The notes under the pieces: model-generated
Told to the model about the DNA's origin: nothing
The model's database searches: none
What the model saw: only the letters and a program-made list of their open reading frames with translations
Translations under genes and position numbers: made by a program
Shown: piece after piece, positions 10,373 through 23,210 of the stretch
Layout of the letters: every line of letters starts with the position of its first letter
Position numbering within the stretch: position 1 is the stretch's first letter
Origin: Hortaea werneckii
Taxonomy: Eukaryota > Ascomycota > Dothideomycetes > Mycosphaerellales > Teratosphaeriaceae
Assembly: GCA_037044905.1 (NCBI GenBank)
Contig: JBAOKB010000061.1
Location: forward strand, 1 to 64,000
Length of the DNA stretch: 64,000 nucleotides
Reading direction: 5' to 3'

Positions 10373-10565
10373 GCGCTCAAAACGGCCTTGACAGCGATAG
10401 GTAGAATGGGACTTGTTGAAACCTTAGCTCAGATATAGAGCAGTTGGTATCAAAGCTCCATGATCTTATGATTTTCCTTCATTCCATAATGTACATCCCA
10501 TATCTGTACACAGCTAGCTGAGCTAGCATTGTCTACTCTTGCGGACGACGACCCATGTCTGCAGA
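10373..10565. other. Convergent 3' intergenic region
   Basis: 193 bp between two converging stop codons; no gene or repeat seen. Confidence 0.4.
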
Positions 10566-11202
10566 TCACCGGCCGTACATAACCCCAGCACCTCTTGTCA
10601 TACCGGGCTTCCACCTCTCCCGTCCCTCTAACAGCGCTTTCGCCTGCTCTTTCATTGCCGTTCTCCTTTCATGACTGACGCCCTTCTGATCCGCACCCGG
10701 AGACATTCGCTCCTGCACCTCTTGATTTTCCTCCGCACCCTTCTTGACTTCCGCTCGGTTCCACGGCTGATACTCCTCCTCCGTCTTCGGAGCGTCAGGC
10801 CATACAAAGGGACTCTCGAGCTCCACCGTCATGTGCTTAGTGTTCCGCGGTCGGTGCCATCGCTTATACTGCGGTCGCGGCGAATCGGGGTTGGCGCCTT
10901 GTCTTATCCGTGACTGCTTGACGTACGAGCGTATGCTGGGCCCGATGGGCAGGTTGTATGCGTGGAAAAGGTAATCCCGGAGATCGAGCTTGGAGAACCA
11001 GAGCGGGACGATGAAGGAGGCGTGGTATTCGGATAGGAAGGGGGTTCGCTTGAGCGCTACCTTGAACATAGGTCTGAGGCACAAGTCAGTCTTCCTGTCA
11101 CGCAATGGGGTTATAGTGGTGTCCAACGTACAGATAGACCTCTTTTTGGCCCACCTTGAAAGGCGCATGTGTCGCGGCGTTGACGAGTTCGGCCGCCGCC
11201 AT
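10566..11202 (-). CDS. Mitochondrial large-subunit ribosomal protein uL23m
   Basis: Two exons, 11202-11132 and 11073-10566, 192 aa. The 58-nt intron (GTACGT...TCAG) restores VGQKEVYLPMFKVALKRTPF, the start of the L23 fold, followed by FIVPLWFSKLDLRDYLFHAY. These are the hallmark segments of fungal uL23m (yeast Mrp20/MrpL41 type), which sits at the mitoribosome exit tunnel. The C-terminal half is a basic extension (KRWHRPRNTKHMTVELESPF, then a Lys/Glu-rich tail), as usual in fungi. The start at 11202 gives MAAAELVNAATHAPFKVGQK with no long presequence, so import may use an internal signal. It shares a 425-bp divergent promoter with the Arf GEF gene. Confidence 0.85.
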
Positions 11203-11627
11203 GGTCGATGCAGTGGCAGAGTCTGCTCTTAAATGCTGAGTCGGTCTACTGCTGCCTTTTACCCAACTTGCGAGCGTAACGCTGTATTTTTGCTGATGTG
11301 TATCTAGGTTTATCCTATGTCGCACTCGCTCATCTATCTCCAGCAGCCAATGCGGACTTCACCCCCGAGAGCACAAGAGCGCGATGCTCTCACGCCGCAA
11401 AGTCATGGGACGGGCATTGGTCTGTGCCTGACAGCTGGCCGACCAGCGGAAGCAACTCCCGTCCATCCCGAATCCAGACGTGGCTGGAAGCACTACACAC
11501 TACTGAGAGGTCTTGAAGGTGTTGTCTGTTGTGGAGCCGGCACCATGAGAAGATAACCTCTACTTCGACCTGTCACTTTCTGGCTTGCTCTGTACACTGG
11601 GATTGCTGCTTGCAACATCCACGATTA
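11203..11627. promoter_or_regulatory. Divergent promoter (uL23m / Arf GEF)
   Basis: 425 bp between start codons. Short open frames here (for example 11298-11516) have no domain and are taken as chance. Confidence 0.45.
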
Positions 11628-14600
11628 ATGGGGACGAGCTACGACGGGTGTATGAACAGCAAGGAATCCACCATGGCCGAGACTATGCCAGATGGGCAGC
11701 GTGACAGCAATCTCACTGTCGCAATCGATCCGGTTGCACTGGTGGTGACAGAATGCATTACAGTCACGAGTGCCATGCGCAAGCATGCGCGATGGGCCCA
11801 CTCTTCAATTGCATCCATACTTGGATCTTCCTCAACATCCCGCCAACCACCCTCCGATGTACGAACCGCGAATAGCGAACGGAACCGAGCCAGCGGCAAG
11901 ATCGATCTTCTGGACGACGATGGCACACTCACATCACGATGGGGACTGCGCGGCAAGAAAGGCCAGAGCATGCAGGATAATCCGCTCATGAGTGCTTTCG
12001 CAAAGCTCAGGGCAGATCTCAAGCATTGCAAGAACATCCAAGACTTCGACACACCGAGCTTGCTCCAGCCGTTCCTTCAGGTCATTCGGAGCTCGAGTAC
12101 GACCGCGCCTATTACAAGCCTGGCATTGATCGCGATTACGAAGATGCTGGCCTATAAGGTTGTCAATCCGCGGAGTCCAAACTTCAGCTACGGGATGCAA
12201 TTGCTGGCATCAACTGTTACGCATTGTAGATTCGAAGGAGACAACAGCCCGAGCGATGAGGTGGTATTCTTGCGAATATTGAAGCTGATGGAGGACATGA
12301 TATGCGGACCGTCTGGAGAGGTACTGGGAGATCAAAGTGTGTGTGAGATGATGGAGTGTGCACTGTCAATATGTTGCCACTTGCGTATGAGCGAGGTCCT
12401 GAGACGGAGCGCGGAGATCAGCATGGTCACAATGTGCCAAAGTATCTTCCAGAGGCTGAAAGTGCTGGAGTTTGAATACCGCGATCGATCAAGCAGCATA
12501 GACGAAGACGTGAAGCAGGAGGAGATGGAGAAAGCGAAGATAGACTCAAATCCCAATGGGGAATACGGGCCTTCTGCGATGCAGCAGAGTAGGAATAGCC
12601 TGGAAATACCAGGCACCAATGGTGCGGAAAGAATCTCGACGGATGCCGGCGCAAGTCAGCTTGATTTGAGCAAGATTCCTGAAGAGGAACAGTCCATGGA
12701 GGTCAAGCCGTATGGGTTGCCTTCGATACGAGAGCTCTTCAGGGTGCTGGCAGATCTCCTTGACCCACACGACAGACAACGTACTGATACGTTACGTGTG
12801 ATGGCTCTGCGAATCGTAAACGTCGCTCTCGAAGTGGCAGGCCCCAGCATCGCAAATCACCCAAGTCTTGCATCTCTCGCCAAGGACACGTTGTGTCGTA
12901 ACCTCTTCCAGCTTGTCCGATCAGAGAACATCGCCATCCTGCACGAGTCACTACGAGTGGCAGGCACATTGCTTGCAACATGCCGTAGTGTCTTGAAGCT
13001 ACAGCAAGAGCTCTTCCTGTCATATGTAGTAGCCTGCTTACATCCTAGAGTTCCGATACCAGATGAGCCAGGCATAGATCCAGTGCTGTACCAAGGGGTA
13101 CCTCAAGCGCCCGCTCTGGTCAAACCTCAAGCTGCCACAGGCACCAGCAGTGGACGCTCGACACCAGTGCCGGTGAGAGATCGCCAAAAGCTTGGGATGG
13201 AAGGCGGCTCGCGCAAGCCGGACGCTAGAGAAGCTATGGTTGAGTCCGTGGGCGGACTCGTCAGAATACCTAGTTTTATGGTTGAACTCTTTGTGAACTA
13301 CGATTGCGAGATCGATCGGAGCGACTTGTGTACAGATATGGTCGGCTTGCTATCAAGGAACGCATTTCCGGATTCAGCGACCTGGAGCACGACCAATGTG
13401 CCACCGCTCTGCTTAGACAGCTTGCTGGGCTATGTGCAGTGGATAGCTGATCGATTAGACGACGAGCCAAGAACAGAAGATCTACCGTCGAAGGAGAAGC
13501 TTCAGCAGCAGAGGAATAAGAAGAAGGTGATAATCAAGGGAGCGACCAAGTTCAACGAAAGTCCGAAACAGGGTATCGCTTTCCTTGCTAGCAAGGGCAT
13601 CATTAGCGATCCAAACGATGCGCACTCAGTCACGAGCTTCCTGAAGGGTACAACACGGATTGACAAGAAGGTTCTCGGTGAATTCATTTCGAAGAAGGGC
13701 AATGAAGCCATTCTAGACTCTTTCATGGACCTCTTTGACTTTCAAGGCATGCGAGTCGACGAAGCTTTAAGGCAGTTACTAAACACTTTCCGTCTTCCAG
13801 GCGAGTCGCAGTTGATCGAGCGGATCGTCACGGTCTTCTGCGAAAAGTACTACAACTCTGCAAGCCCAGAACACATAGCCGACCAAGATGCGGTTTTTGT
13901 CCTCACCTACGCCATCATCATGCTGAACACAGATCTTTACAACCCCAACGTGAAAACGCAAAATCGAATGAGTCAGGAGGCATTCTCGAAAAACTTGCGA
14001 GGCGTCAATGCCGGCAAAGACTTCGACCAAGAGTATCTTCAGGAAATCTACGAAGCTATCCGGAGCCGCGAGATCGTCCTTCCGGAGGAGCACGACAATA
14101 AGCACGCCTTTGAGCACGCATGGAAAGAATTACTCATCAAGACCCAGACGGCTTCTGATCTTGTCATTTGTGACACCAACATCTACGACGCTGACATGTT
14201 TGCGGCAACCTGGCGGCCTATCATTGCTACGCTGAACTACGTCTTTGTCTCTGCAACAGAAGACACTGTCTTTCAACGCGTCATCCTAGGCTATCAGCAG
14301 GCTGCCGCCATCGCTGCGAAGTACGGTATCTCGGAGTGCCTCGACCAGATCATACACTCGCTAGCAAGAATCAGTGGCCTCGCAACTGAGCACCCGCCTG
14401 AAACGAGTCTCAACACCGAAGTCCAAGCCTCTGGAAAGAGCATAATGGTCAGCAAGTTTGCTGTCGATTTTGGTCGGGATAATAAGGCGGAACTGGCAAC
14501 TCTGGTGCTGTTCAGAATCATCAATGGCAATGAAAGCGCTATTCGAGATGGGTGGACTCAGGTAAGTCTTGAGATAGCAGTTCAACCCAACAAGTCACTG

Positions 14601-16504
14601 ACCAAGGATCGCAGATCGTTCGCATCATTATCAACCTCTTTGTCAACTCGCTCATACCGACCTCTTTCACCTCCATCTCACGAGACTTGGACTTGCCACC
14701 TATCCCTCTTCAATCGCCAGCTCATGTCATTGAACGCAATGACAAAGCGAACGAAGGTGGTTTGTTCAGCGCTTTCACTAGCTATGTCAGCAGTGTCATG
14801 AACGACGAGCCGCCAGAGCCGAATGACCAAGAAATCGAAGCCACGCTCTGTACCGTCGACTGTATCAACGCGTGCCGCTTCGAAGAGATCCTTGGCAATG
14901 TCAGCGAACTGCCGGTCGGCTCACTGGAATCGCTGACAATGTCTTTGCTCTCGCATCTTCCAGAAAACGAATCGCCACGAGTGATCAGCGTCAAGCCTGA
15001 GCTGCCAGCACCAACTCCGCTCCGCGGTAATGGTACAAAACTCTTGCAGAACGCGGATCAGCCTGTCTACGACCCAGCAGTAGTTTACGTGCTTGAGCTT
15101 GCAACCATCCTAGCCCTTCGAGACGAAGAGACGATCACCGCTCTAGGTTCCGACGTCGCCGACGCACTCCAGGCTGTGACTAGGGACGCAGACCGACTCC
15201 ATCCAGTGGCTCTGAGTAGGACTGTCTTTTACCTGCTCTCTCTGCTGAGGGCCAGCAATGACCACAAATACATTCGCACGCCTGTGGTACTTCACGCCAT
15301 ATCCAGCTTCAAGCAAGACTTGCTCAAGCAGTGTGCATTGCCAATTCTCAAGGGTATCCAGGGTTGTATCTCTGGCCCGTTGGAGCTAAAGAAAGAAATG
15401 TCCAGCTCACCTGACTTTTGGGCGGTGATGCATGCCCTTCTCCCACACCCTGAGGCCGCTCCGCTTGTCCTCCAAATCGTTGAGGCGGTCGCTGAAGGCC
15501 CTAGTGCTGCAATTACTGCGGACAATTATGAGCCTGCCATTCAGCTTCTCAATGCTCTGGCCACGGCCGGAAGCGTGGGTGCTAGACAGGAGCAGCAGCG
15601 AGAACAGGTCCCCCGACGGGCAAATCAGCAGCAGCAGCAAACTGAGAAGGAAAAGAAACCGCAGACGCCAGAAGCAGTCGCCCGGGCTTCGGCCGCTTTA
15701 TCTGTCGTTTCGAGTCTCGCGAGCCGTGTGCCAACGTTCATTCAGCACTCACATCTGGAGACTGAAGAAGCTTGGCGAGCCTACTGGTCTCCAGTGTTCC
15801 GGTGCTTGTCCACACAATGCGTGAATCCATGCCGAGAGATACGTAGCAAGGCTTTCGGTCTTCTGCAAAGATGCCTTCAATCACCACAGCTAGCTTCGAC
15901 GGATCACAAGGAGTGGACCAACATTTTCGGCGAGGTTCTCTTCCCCCTGATTAACCAGCTCCTTAAACCGGAGGTCTATCAAACTGATCCAGGCGGTATG
16001 AGTGAGACTCGTGTCCATGCTGCGCAGCTTCTCTGCAAGATCTTCCTGCACTATCTAGACCTGCTGAAGGAGTGGGACGGCGAATCAGAGCTGTGGACGA
16101 GCATTCTCGACATCATGGACCGATTCATGAACAGCGGCCAGAACGACACGCTGGTCGAGGCTGTGCCAGAGTCCCTCAAGAACGTGCTTTTGGTCATGTC
16201 GAGTGGCGGCCATCTTGTACCAACCTCAGAAAAGCCTGACGAGCAGACGCCTCAGCAGCGAAAGATATGGACGGAGACTTGGACTCGACTTGAGCGCTTC
16301 TTGCCCGGGCTCATACCGGAGCTTTTCCCTGGTGCACAGAAGGAGGCTACTCCTGCTCCTGCCGCTGCCGCTGCTCCTGCTGCTGCTCCTGCTGCCACAG
16401 CTGCTCCATCCGATAACAATGTTGCTGAAAATGGAGAGACTGAAGCAGCATCTCCGACAACTTCAGAGCCGGCTGCGGCCACGAATGAGACGAAAGACAC
16501 GTAA
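11628..16504 (+). CDS. GEA2: Arf guanine-nucleotide exchange factor, Gea1/Gea2-GBF1 type (Sec7 domain)
   Basis: Two exons, 11628-14561 and 14615-16504, 1607 aa from the ATG at 11628 (ATGs at 11652 and 11673 are also possible). The 53-nt intron joins DGWTQ to IVRIIINLFVNSLIPTSFTS. Domains: N-terminal DCB (begins PVALVVTECITVTSAMRKHA), HUS box with NYDCEIDRSDLC near residue 557, Sec7 domain about 640-825, then HDS regions. The catalytic Glu is in FRLPGESQLIERI (about residue 726), followed by AIIMLNTDLYNPNVK. The last 60 residues are an Ala/Pro-rich low-complexity tail. Role known for the family: activates Arf1 on early Golgi membranes for COPI coat recruitment; brefeldin A target. The symbol follows the yeast pair; most filamentous ascomycetes have a single orthologue. 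Confident. Confidence 0.95.
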
Positions 16505-16961
16505 AACCTCAATACGGAGAAAATCTGCATTATTATCTGACCTCTTGTACATGCTTAGTTTTGCATAGCGATGGCGCCTATGAGCCCGACACAATTACCA
16601 AATTTTCACTCAAGATTCTGTTGTCCAAGCGAGTCGTCCTGTATACCGGCTTGCCTGCTCTCTATTTTACACAATCTCGCTACGCACCCTTTGAGCCAAA
16701 CGCTCATCGGCGAGCGGCGTACATTGCAGTCCCATTTCCAAAAATATCCACTTCCTGAATTCACCTACACCTTTTCATATAGCGGCCGTAACGCGTGCTA
16801 TCATGCAGAATTACCTGCCTTTACCATGCGAGAAAGACAAAAAATCCCGTTAAAACTCATTCCAAGACACCGAAAAAAATGCAATACCCCTGATCGTTTT
16901 CCCAATATAAAGACCTGGGCCCAATTTCCTTTTGACGCCGAAGACCCTAAAGTCGCTGTGT
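16505..16961. other. Convergent intergenic region
   Basis: 457 bp between stop codons of the Arf GEF and the zinc-cluster factor. A frame at 16571-17182 runs into antisense of the factor's Pro-rich tail and is a shadow. Confidence 0.4.
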
Positions 16962-18877
16962 TCATCGCTGTAAAACATCATGTATACCGACTCTTCTCCT
17001 TTTCTTCGGAGACTGCATCCCCTGCTCTTCCTCGCCTTCTCCTTCCTCCGCTCCGGCTTGACTCTGGCTGCCGCCGACACTGCCGCTCCCGCCACTGCCG
17101 CCTGGCGCGATTATGGGCGGCAGTTGCAATGCTGAGGCCCGCGTGCTGGGGAGGATCTCTCGCGGCATCGAACGCGGTGTGAACGCGGCTGGCTGGATGG
17201 GCGGTTCCGCTACCGGCAATCGGGAGCTCGCAGGCGCTAGGTGCGGATAGTGAGGGTAGAGCTGGTCCGGTGGTGGCATTGTCGAGGGCGGGGTTTGGTA
17301 GGGACGTGGTGGCCCGTACTGAGGAGGCCCGTGGTATGGTTGGCCTGGAGGGGGTGCCATGACGCCCTGGAACGGCATGTAGCCCGGGGCAGTCGTCGAC
17401 TGTGCAGTCGAGCGCGGAGGGGCTGGCGCAGGTGATGGTGCTGCTACGAACCTGTCCGGTTGGTGTAGCGGCGGTCCTAATGCCAGCGGGCCGGAGTACA
17501 TCGGGGCAAGGGGCTGTGGAGGGGGCTCCACAGGCCGGAAGCTGGGTAAAGTGAGGACGACAAAGTAAGAATGGGCCTTCGCTAATCTGATCCGGACCGG
17601 GAACTGTTGCGAAGCTGGTCCCAGGCGCGTATGTGTCCAAGTGTATGTGTGGTCTTGGAAGCCCTCGGTGAACTGTTCAGCTTCGGCTTCGGGGATATCT
17701 TGCACTGGGTCTTGCCCCGGTTGCATGATGGGAGGCATGTAAGTGGGATCCCGAGCTTCTCTTTCCGCCCGTAAGTGGCTGCGTATGGCCTGGAAGCTCT
17801 CATCGTCTGCAGGTGCCGCTACATCTGCCACCTGCCGTCCCGTCAAATCCTGTCCAGGCAGCATGATTTGCTGGAATGGTCGATTTGCCCTGACGATCAC
17901 AAAGTCCAGATTCAGCAGGGCTGTCGCTACTTCGTAGGTAGGCTGGCTGGATCGGGGAGTCGAAGGTAATTGGGCGCCGTAAGGCGATGGTCGAGGCACA
18001 CTGGGAAGGTAAGTGCTTGGGGTGGATGCCGTGTAGCTTGGGGAACCCTCGCTAGTCTGAGAGATCAAGGAGCGAAACGACTCTCCTCTCCGATGTCTCA
18101 CGCCGGCTATAGGTCGCGAAGAAGCCTGCGAGATTCCTGAAGAAGCTCGTGGTCGAGAGACGGACTCCTGGCCTCCCTGATCGCCCTTACCCTCACCTTC
18201 CTCTCGAAGTCGAGGGCGGCCGCGCTTCTTGTGCTGCACATCAACACATGTGTCCTAGGAACGTATCAGTGCTGACCATTTCTCCAACAAAAGTTCATCA
18301 CCCTTACCTGCTTGCCAGAAGCCACGCATCTTGCACATGGCCTATTGACATCGCAACTCAGATGAGCTCGCTTGCAATTGATGCATGCCGAGGCAACATG
18401 CGTCTTTGAACGTCGACCCCTGGATGCGGACGAGCCGGTCCCGCGACTAGGAGTCGCTGGGTATGCCTGACCAGGATATGAGAATGGTCCTGGTTGCCAG
18501 GCCTGAGAAGATACAGGTGCCGGCAGGTTAGTAGAAGGTCCGACCTCAAACGCACTATACGGTTGACCGAAGTAGGTTGGCGGAGGAGCAGAATGTGTAC
18601 TTGGAACATTTGGACCGAACGATGTCATCGGTCCTCCTGAAGTCGTTGGTGCCAGTGGCACTGATCGGCCGCCATGATTGCCAGAGAGCTCGACTCGCTG
18701 TGTGTTGGATGGCGTAGGCGGGTTGGACATTGGGGGTGAAGGATACGCAAGAGCTTCCCCGCTAGCGGAAGTCTCTCGCAGGACGAGCTTCCTCTTCAAA
18801 CTTCGCTGCTGCAGATGGTGGTGATCCTGGTCATGTAGCAGAAACGAAAGGTCGGATTTCTTCTCCAGGTTTCTCAT
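16962..18877 (-). CDS. Zn2Cys6 transcription factor with a PAS-like segment
   Basis: Two exons, 18877-18308 and 18254-16962, 620 aa. The intron lies inside the zinc cluster: ACINCKRAHLSCDVNRPCAR plus CVASGKQ joins to DTCVDVQHKKRGRPRLREE, completing six Cys with C-x2-C-x6-C-x5-C-x2-C-x6-C spacing at about residues 174-193, followed by a basic AT-hook-like KRGRPRLRE. The N-terminal 165 residues are Ser/Pro-rich. At about residue 290-390, ALLNLDFVIVRANRPFQQIM and GQDLTGRQVADV resemble a PAS fold, ending near SYFVVLTLPSF. The C-terminal third is Pro-rich with a nuclear-type KKRRRVG near the end. A sequence-specific regulator is likely; target genes cannot be read from this locus. A 2.8-kb gene-free stretch lies upstream. 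Confidence 0.88.
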
Positions 18878-21696
18878 TGCTTCGTGACCTGTTGCAACGC
18901 CGGGGTCTCATTCGACTTTCAGGAGTAATGAGAACAGAGCCTGTTAATTGCTTTCTCGAACTAACGAGGTTTGGGCCGCAAGCATCATGAAGATCAGTAG
19001 CAGTCTGTCCGGTGCGATACTGCTTCGTTTTCGAATGTGTTTCGACGTGTGCCAATGTCTTTCGTCTGGAGCAAGGGACACGCGTAATGGGAAGACAATG
19101 AGCCGAATTCAAGCTATACTGCTGTGGTGATGCTAATTCGCATGTGTCCGTGAATTGAGTGTCGTCTGTTTGAAATACACACCGCTGTTGATGTTGATTG
19201 CAAGAAGGGCTCCCACAGCAGCAAGACGCAATAGCGAACGAATGGTGGCTGGAGTCCGGACTGTTTGGCACGAAGAGGTAGTCAAAACAGCGACATCCGA
19301 GATCACGGTTCGGGCTTCTGGCGTCTAATGCGTATCCCCACAGTTATGCGGAGCTGGAGCGGCACGGTGCTTGGTCGAGTCAAAGTTTCTGAGGTCTGAA
19401 TTCTCTAAAATGAATGGACGATGCAGCGTCCTCCTGCTAGATTCCTGGCAGAATCTGCCTGAAGGCTGCGTTGAATGTACCGCAGTGACGTCCGTATTGA
19501 CCCGCAGCTTTGAGAAAGCCACAGTCGGAGTGTTTTTCCTTAGCTTAGGAAGGATACTATTCCGGAGGTGAGTGCGCAGTGAGCTTATTTGTCGGACCAC
19601 ATAGATGTAAGACGGGCATCCTTACCACGGACCGTGCTGCTGCTGCTGCTGCAGTCGATAGAATGGATGAAGAGTTCAACGCCGCGGCCGTTGATGTAGT
19701 TGTTGGCGTGTGCATGGACTGTTCGATCTTACGCAAGGATCCCAGCTCGACGAAATAGCGGAAGAAACGTTACGACCGGGCTTGACGAGGCAGGAACACC
19801 GATGGTCTAACAAAGCTTGACCTGGTCGCGCATCTCCCGTCCGGATCTGCACTCGGCCAATGGCCGTACAGCCTCATCACAATTGCGTACTGTGGCGCAC
19901 GCTGACGGTATATCTAGCGGGGCCGTTTCACTCAAGAGTCAGGGTCGTCAAAGACGAGTCTTGCAACAAGACTCCTCAAGAAGGTGATCTCTCAGGTACC
20001 GTAGTCTAACAACGCTTCAGTACAAGCGAAGTGAGGTAGTATTGCGTTGTTGACATTTGGAAGACGTGTGCATCCGAGCCTGTCCTTCCAATGACAGCAA
20101 TGACAATCCTTGCGAAGGCACCGGAGATTTCGACACCATGCCGGTTCATGGACATCGAAGCCAACATTCCTGCGGCTTTTCCGCCCACCTCAAATCAGGC
20201 TGTATGAGTCGAATGCTATATCAACGGAGTGTGGAACCCCTTACAATGACGTCTGGGAATCCTTCGCTTGCCGAAGCTCGTTCATAAGCCTCGTCTCGTA
20301 TTTCTTATCAACCTATTGCGGCTGCTAGAGTTGCAGAGACTTTCCACCTCCACGCCTTCTAAAGCTGGGTCAGAGGCTGGAGAGAATGTCATGGAATGGG
20401 ACGTTGTGCAAGCATCTGCTTGCCAGCCCTTCGCAGCCCTTCCCAGAAAGTGAGCGCGACAAACAAGTACGCCAAGAGAGGTTGCCAGAAAGGGCAGCAT
20501 CAAAGGCCACATCAACAACGGCCTGCGGAGCGCGTTGACCAGATGTCCGAACACGCTACGGAGATGGTGGGCATGACCTGCAGGTGAAAGAGGAGCCGAC
20601 GGCTGAGATGTCCGATACTTTTCTGGTGCATGGTGACATCCTCGTCAGAGATCCCCCCAATGTGCCAGACGGAAATATCATCCAATGCATATCGGATGGC
20701 CCGGCCGCCTCTTTTAGGGGATTAGAGTTGGGGAGTCTGTCGCCCTACTTGGCAGAGAAAAGGACGTGGTGGTTGCGTGTGGGATTTCTGGAAGTGAAGT
20801 CGGGCGGCCGGCAAGCGCCACACGGACATCCCAGCGAAGTTACTGCGACACTGACGCCGTCAAACCCAAAGCCTGCACTGACGTGCTTCTTTTACCAATT
20901 ACTTGGAACCTCCCAACTTCCCCAAGACGCGGATCCATGCCAACCACAGAAAGGGGGGGCTGGCGGGGTTGTTTACATCCACGATCTTTTTTCGTGTTCG
21001 ATGCACGCGCGGTCTCAGCGGATGGAGGGAAAACTCCTCGTCAGATGCACAGGTGCGGCTCGACTCACCACGTCCATTAATAGATGGAGCGGTCGGTGCC
21101 GCCATCCACCAACGCAGTGGAGTGGCAAGATGAGTGTGGCGGTGCAGAAAACGACAGACGCCGTTCCGAACGCCGTCCCGTGTTCGCTCTGTTTTGTTTT
21201 GATGGACAGCGAGAGAGGAAACTCAACTTTTCTCCGTCGGTAAGACTTACCGATAGTAATAGTGGGCTACGCTATAGTCTTCACCCCCATCACCAAAGTT
21301 TGGTACACCGAGATTCACTCGCATCTCATTCCAACGTCTGTCAACCAGAATTCCCACGACAGTTAATAACGGCGGCGGAAATCGGAAGAGGTTTGCAGGA
21401 TCGTCTATAGAAAACCCCCCCCCAACTCAGCCACCATGGTTTGATTTGGGTTTCTGCTGCTAAAACCTCGACAAGCGATGTGGACCGAGCGGGCTCCCAA
21501 AAACAAATTGTCCGAAAAAGCCCTCGCAGGGTAAAAGAAGTATAGTAGCTGCATACATGTTTACTTCCGACCGCATGCTCGAGTCGATCTTTAGGGCAAA
21601 CGCACTCCCTAGCGCTAAGCAATAGCCATGGTTCGCCCTCTACACACTATAGACCTACCTATAGTTAAACCTTGTTATAAGCATTACAAAAATCTC
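18878..21696. other. Long gene-free stretch before the retrotransposon block
   Basis: No frame here shows domain content or convincing splice structure. The near part should hold the promoter and leader of the zinc-cluster factor. From about 21.6 kb the base use becomes TA-rich like the decayed repeats. The longest frame (20584-21243) has no recognisable features. Confidence 0.4.
19634..19653. repeat. CTG trinucleotide microsatellite
   Basis: Six successive tgc/ctg units within the gene-free region. Confidence 0.7.
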
Positions 21697-22116
21697 TGTT
21701 GCGACCCTACGAAGTAGTGTCACGGTTTTAGAGCTCTTTGGAACAAATGTGTTAAGACAACTAGGTTGTGGGATAACTAATTGTAACAAGGCTATTGGTT
21801 CTCTACCTAATAGTCGGATTGCAACATAAGTTAAACATACGAACTCCTAACGAGAAACGTACCTAGTTATATACATAAGAGATTCGTGTCTTTATGCAAC
21901 GTGCTCCGTTGCTTAGTCGTGCTCTGCTAATCCTAAGCACTAAGCACTACTAATCGCTGCTCTCTTGCTCCCCGTTGCTTAGTCGTAACTAAGCACTAAG
22001 CGCTACTAAGCATTTCCCGTAACTCTTGTTACGTGACCTTTCTTGCTCTGTCCCGTGCCTTAGTTCTCTACTAAGTATACTAACATGTACTCCTCCGGTA
22101 TATAGTGTTCGTAACA
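21697..22116 (-). repeat. LTR, type B (420 bp)
   Basis: Runs TGTTGCGACC...GTTCGTAACA. The first ~205 bp match the other LTRs here (R-U5 side), the rest is a different U3 with repeated gctaagcactaagc-like units. It is followed by a purine/pyrimidine tract (ctatcccccctctagg) that is the polypurine tract on the minus strand, so it is the 3' LTR of a minus-strand element. Confidence 0.85.
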
Positions 22117-22191
22117 CTATCCCCCCTCTAGGTTTAGCTCGTCCCGAGCTTATTTCTCTAGGTTAGTCTTCCTTCCTTTGTCTAAACAACG

Positions 22192-22710
22192 ATGCCTAAA
22201 TTAAAGAAATCCTCGACTACTCGTCGTTACGAACTCTTTAACTTTATTAACTCTAACGGCTCGGTTTTAGACATGGTTCGCAAATGTTCCTAATGTCGAT
22301 AGTCCGGTCGCGTCTATAAGGTATACATTCGGTCCGGCAAGTATACTTCTTATGTTCGTCGTAACATCTCCGAATACGATGTTCGGGTTACCAAGAACGA
22401 GTTCTCTCGTCTTCGCCGTAAGCGGGAGCGCCTACGTAAGGCTATAGAGTCCGCACGTACTAAGGCTATAATAGCCTAGTAACGAGTTGTAGAAGCTTAG
22501 GCGGAGGCGAACCGGTCCTTATCGAAGGAGATGCGTCTTCGGAAACAGCTAGACGCTCTAGAGACTAAAGAGGGTAAAGCCATTTCGGTTAAGGAGCGGA
22601 ACATCGAGCTCTAAGAGCAATAGGAGAACGGTCTAGAGACGTTACTACCCGACTTCCCTCCTAAAGACCCTAGTCCCAATCTCGCCCTAAACCCTCTTAC
22701 TTAGAACGCC
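22192..22710 (+). pseudogene. Antisense zinc-cluster ORF, class 2 (B element), decayed and cut
   Basis: Frame from ATG 22192 (MPKLKKSSTTRRYELFNF) lies on the strand opposite to gag-pol, just inside the 3' LTR. It has several TAG/TAA codons and is cut by the LTR at 22711. It keeps a KCS-x-C start of a cysteine cluster, with other cluster positions now Tyr (TGY to TAY is a RIP change), and then a charged helical stretch (SRLRRKRERLRKAIESARTK). It is homologous to the ORF at 40114-40665 (minus). Confidence 0.65.
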
Positions 22711-23112
22711 TGTTGCGACCCTACGAAGTAGTGTTACGGATTTAGAGCTCGTTGGAACAGATGTGTCAAGACAACTAGGTTGTGGGATAACTAATTGTGA
22801 CAAGGCTGTTGGTTCTCTACCTAACAGTCGGATTGCAACATGAGTTAAACACACGAACTCCTAACGAGAAACATGCCTAGTTATATACATAAGAGATTCG
22901 TGTCTTTATGCAATAGTTCGCTAGGTCGCTTAGCGGTCCGGCGCTCCAAGGTCGCTAGGTCGCTCGTCGACCGGTCGGCCTCTTGCATATATGTAGTAGT
23001 TCGCCTGCCAAGGCAGCGCTCTCCTACATACTAATCACGTGACCTTTCCTTGCTCTAGTCCTTACTAGCTAATCGCTTCGGGTTCGAGCGTCCCGTAACC
23101 ATGTTCGTAACA
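22711..23112 (-). repeat. LTR, type A (402 bp), of the mosaic A'' element
   Basis: Same length and sequence as the LTRs of the young A element apart from scattered G-to-A changes. It is followed by the A-type polypurine tract and the class 1 antisense ORF. Confidence 0.9.
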
Positions 23113-23210
23113 CCATCCCTCTTCTAGTCTAGCTTCGTCCCTAAAGCTTATGATGTCGCGATCCCCGCGATTCTTAGTTTCCATAGTTTGGTCTACCTTG
23201 TTCTTATAAG

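Noticed and set aside
16571..17182. 203-codon plus-strand frame after the Arf GEF gene
   Set aside because: Enters the antisense of the zinc-cluster factor's tail; no features of its own.
20584..21243. 219-codon open frame in the 2.8-kb gap
   Set aside because: No domain, odd composition, overlapping frames equally open; no splice or promoter support.
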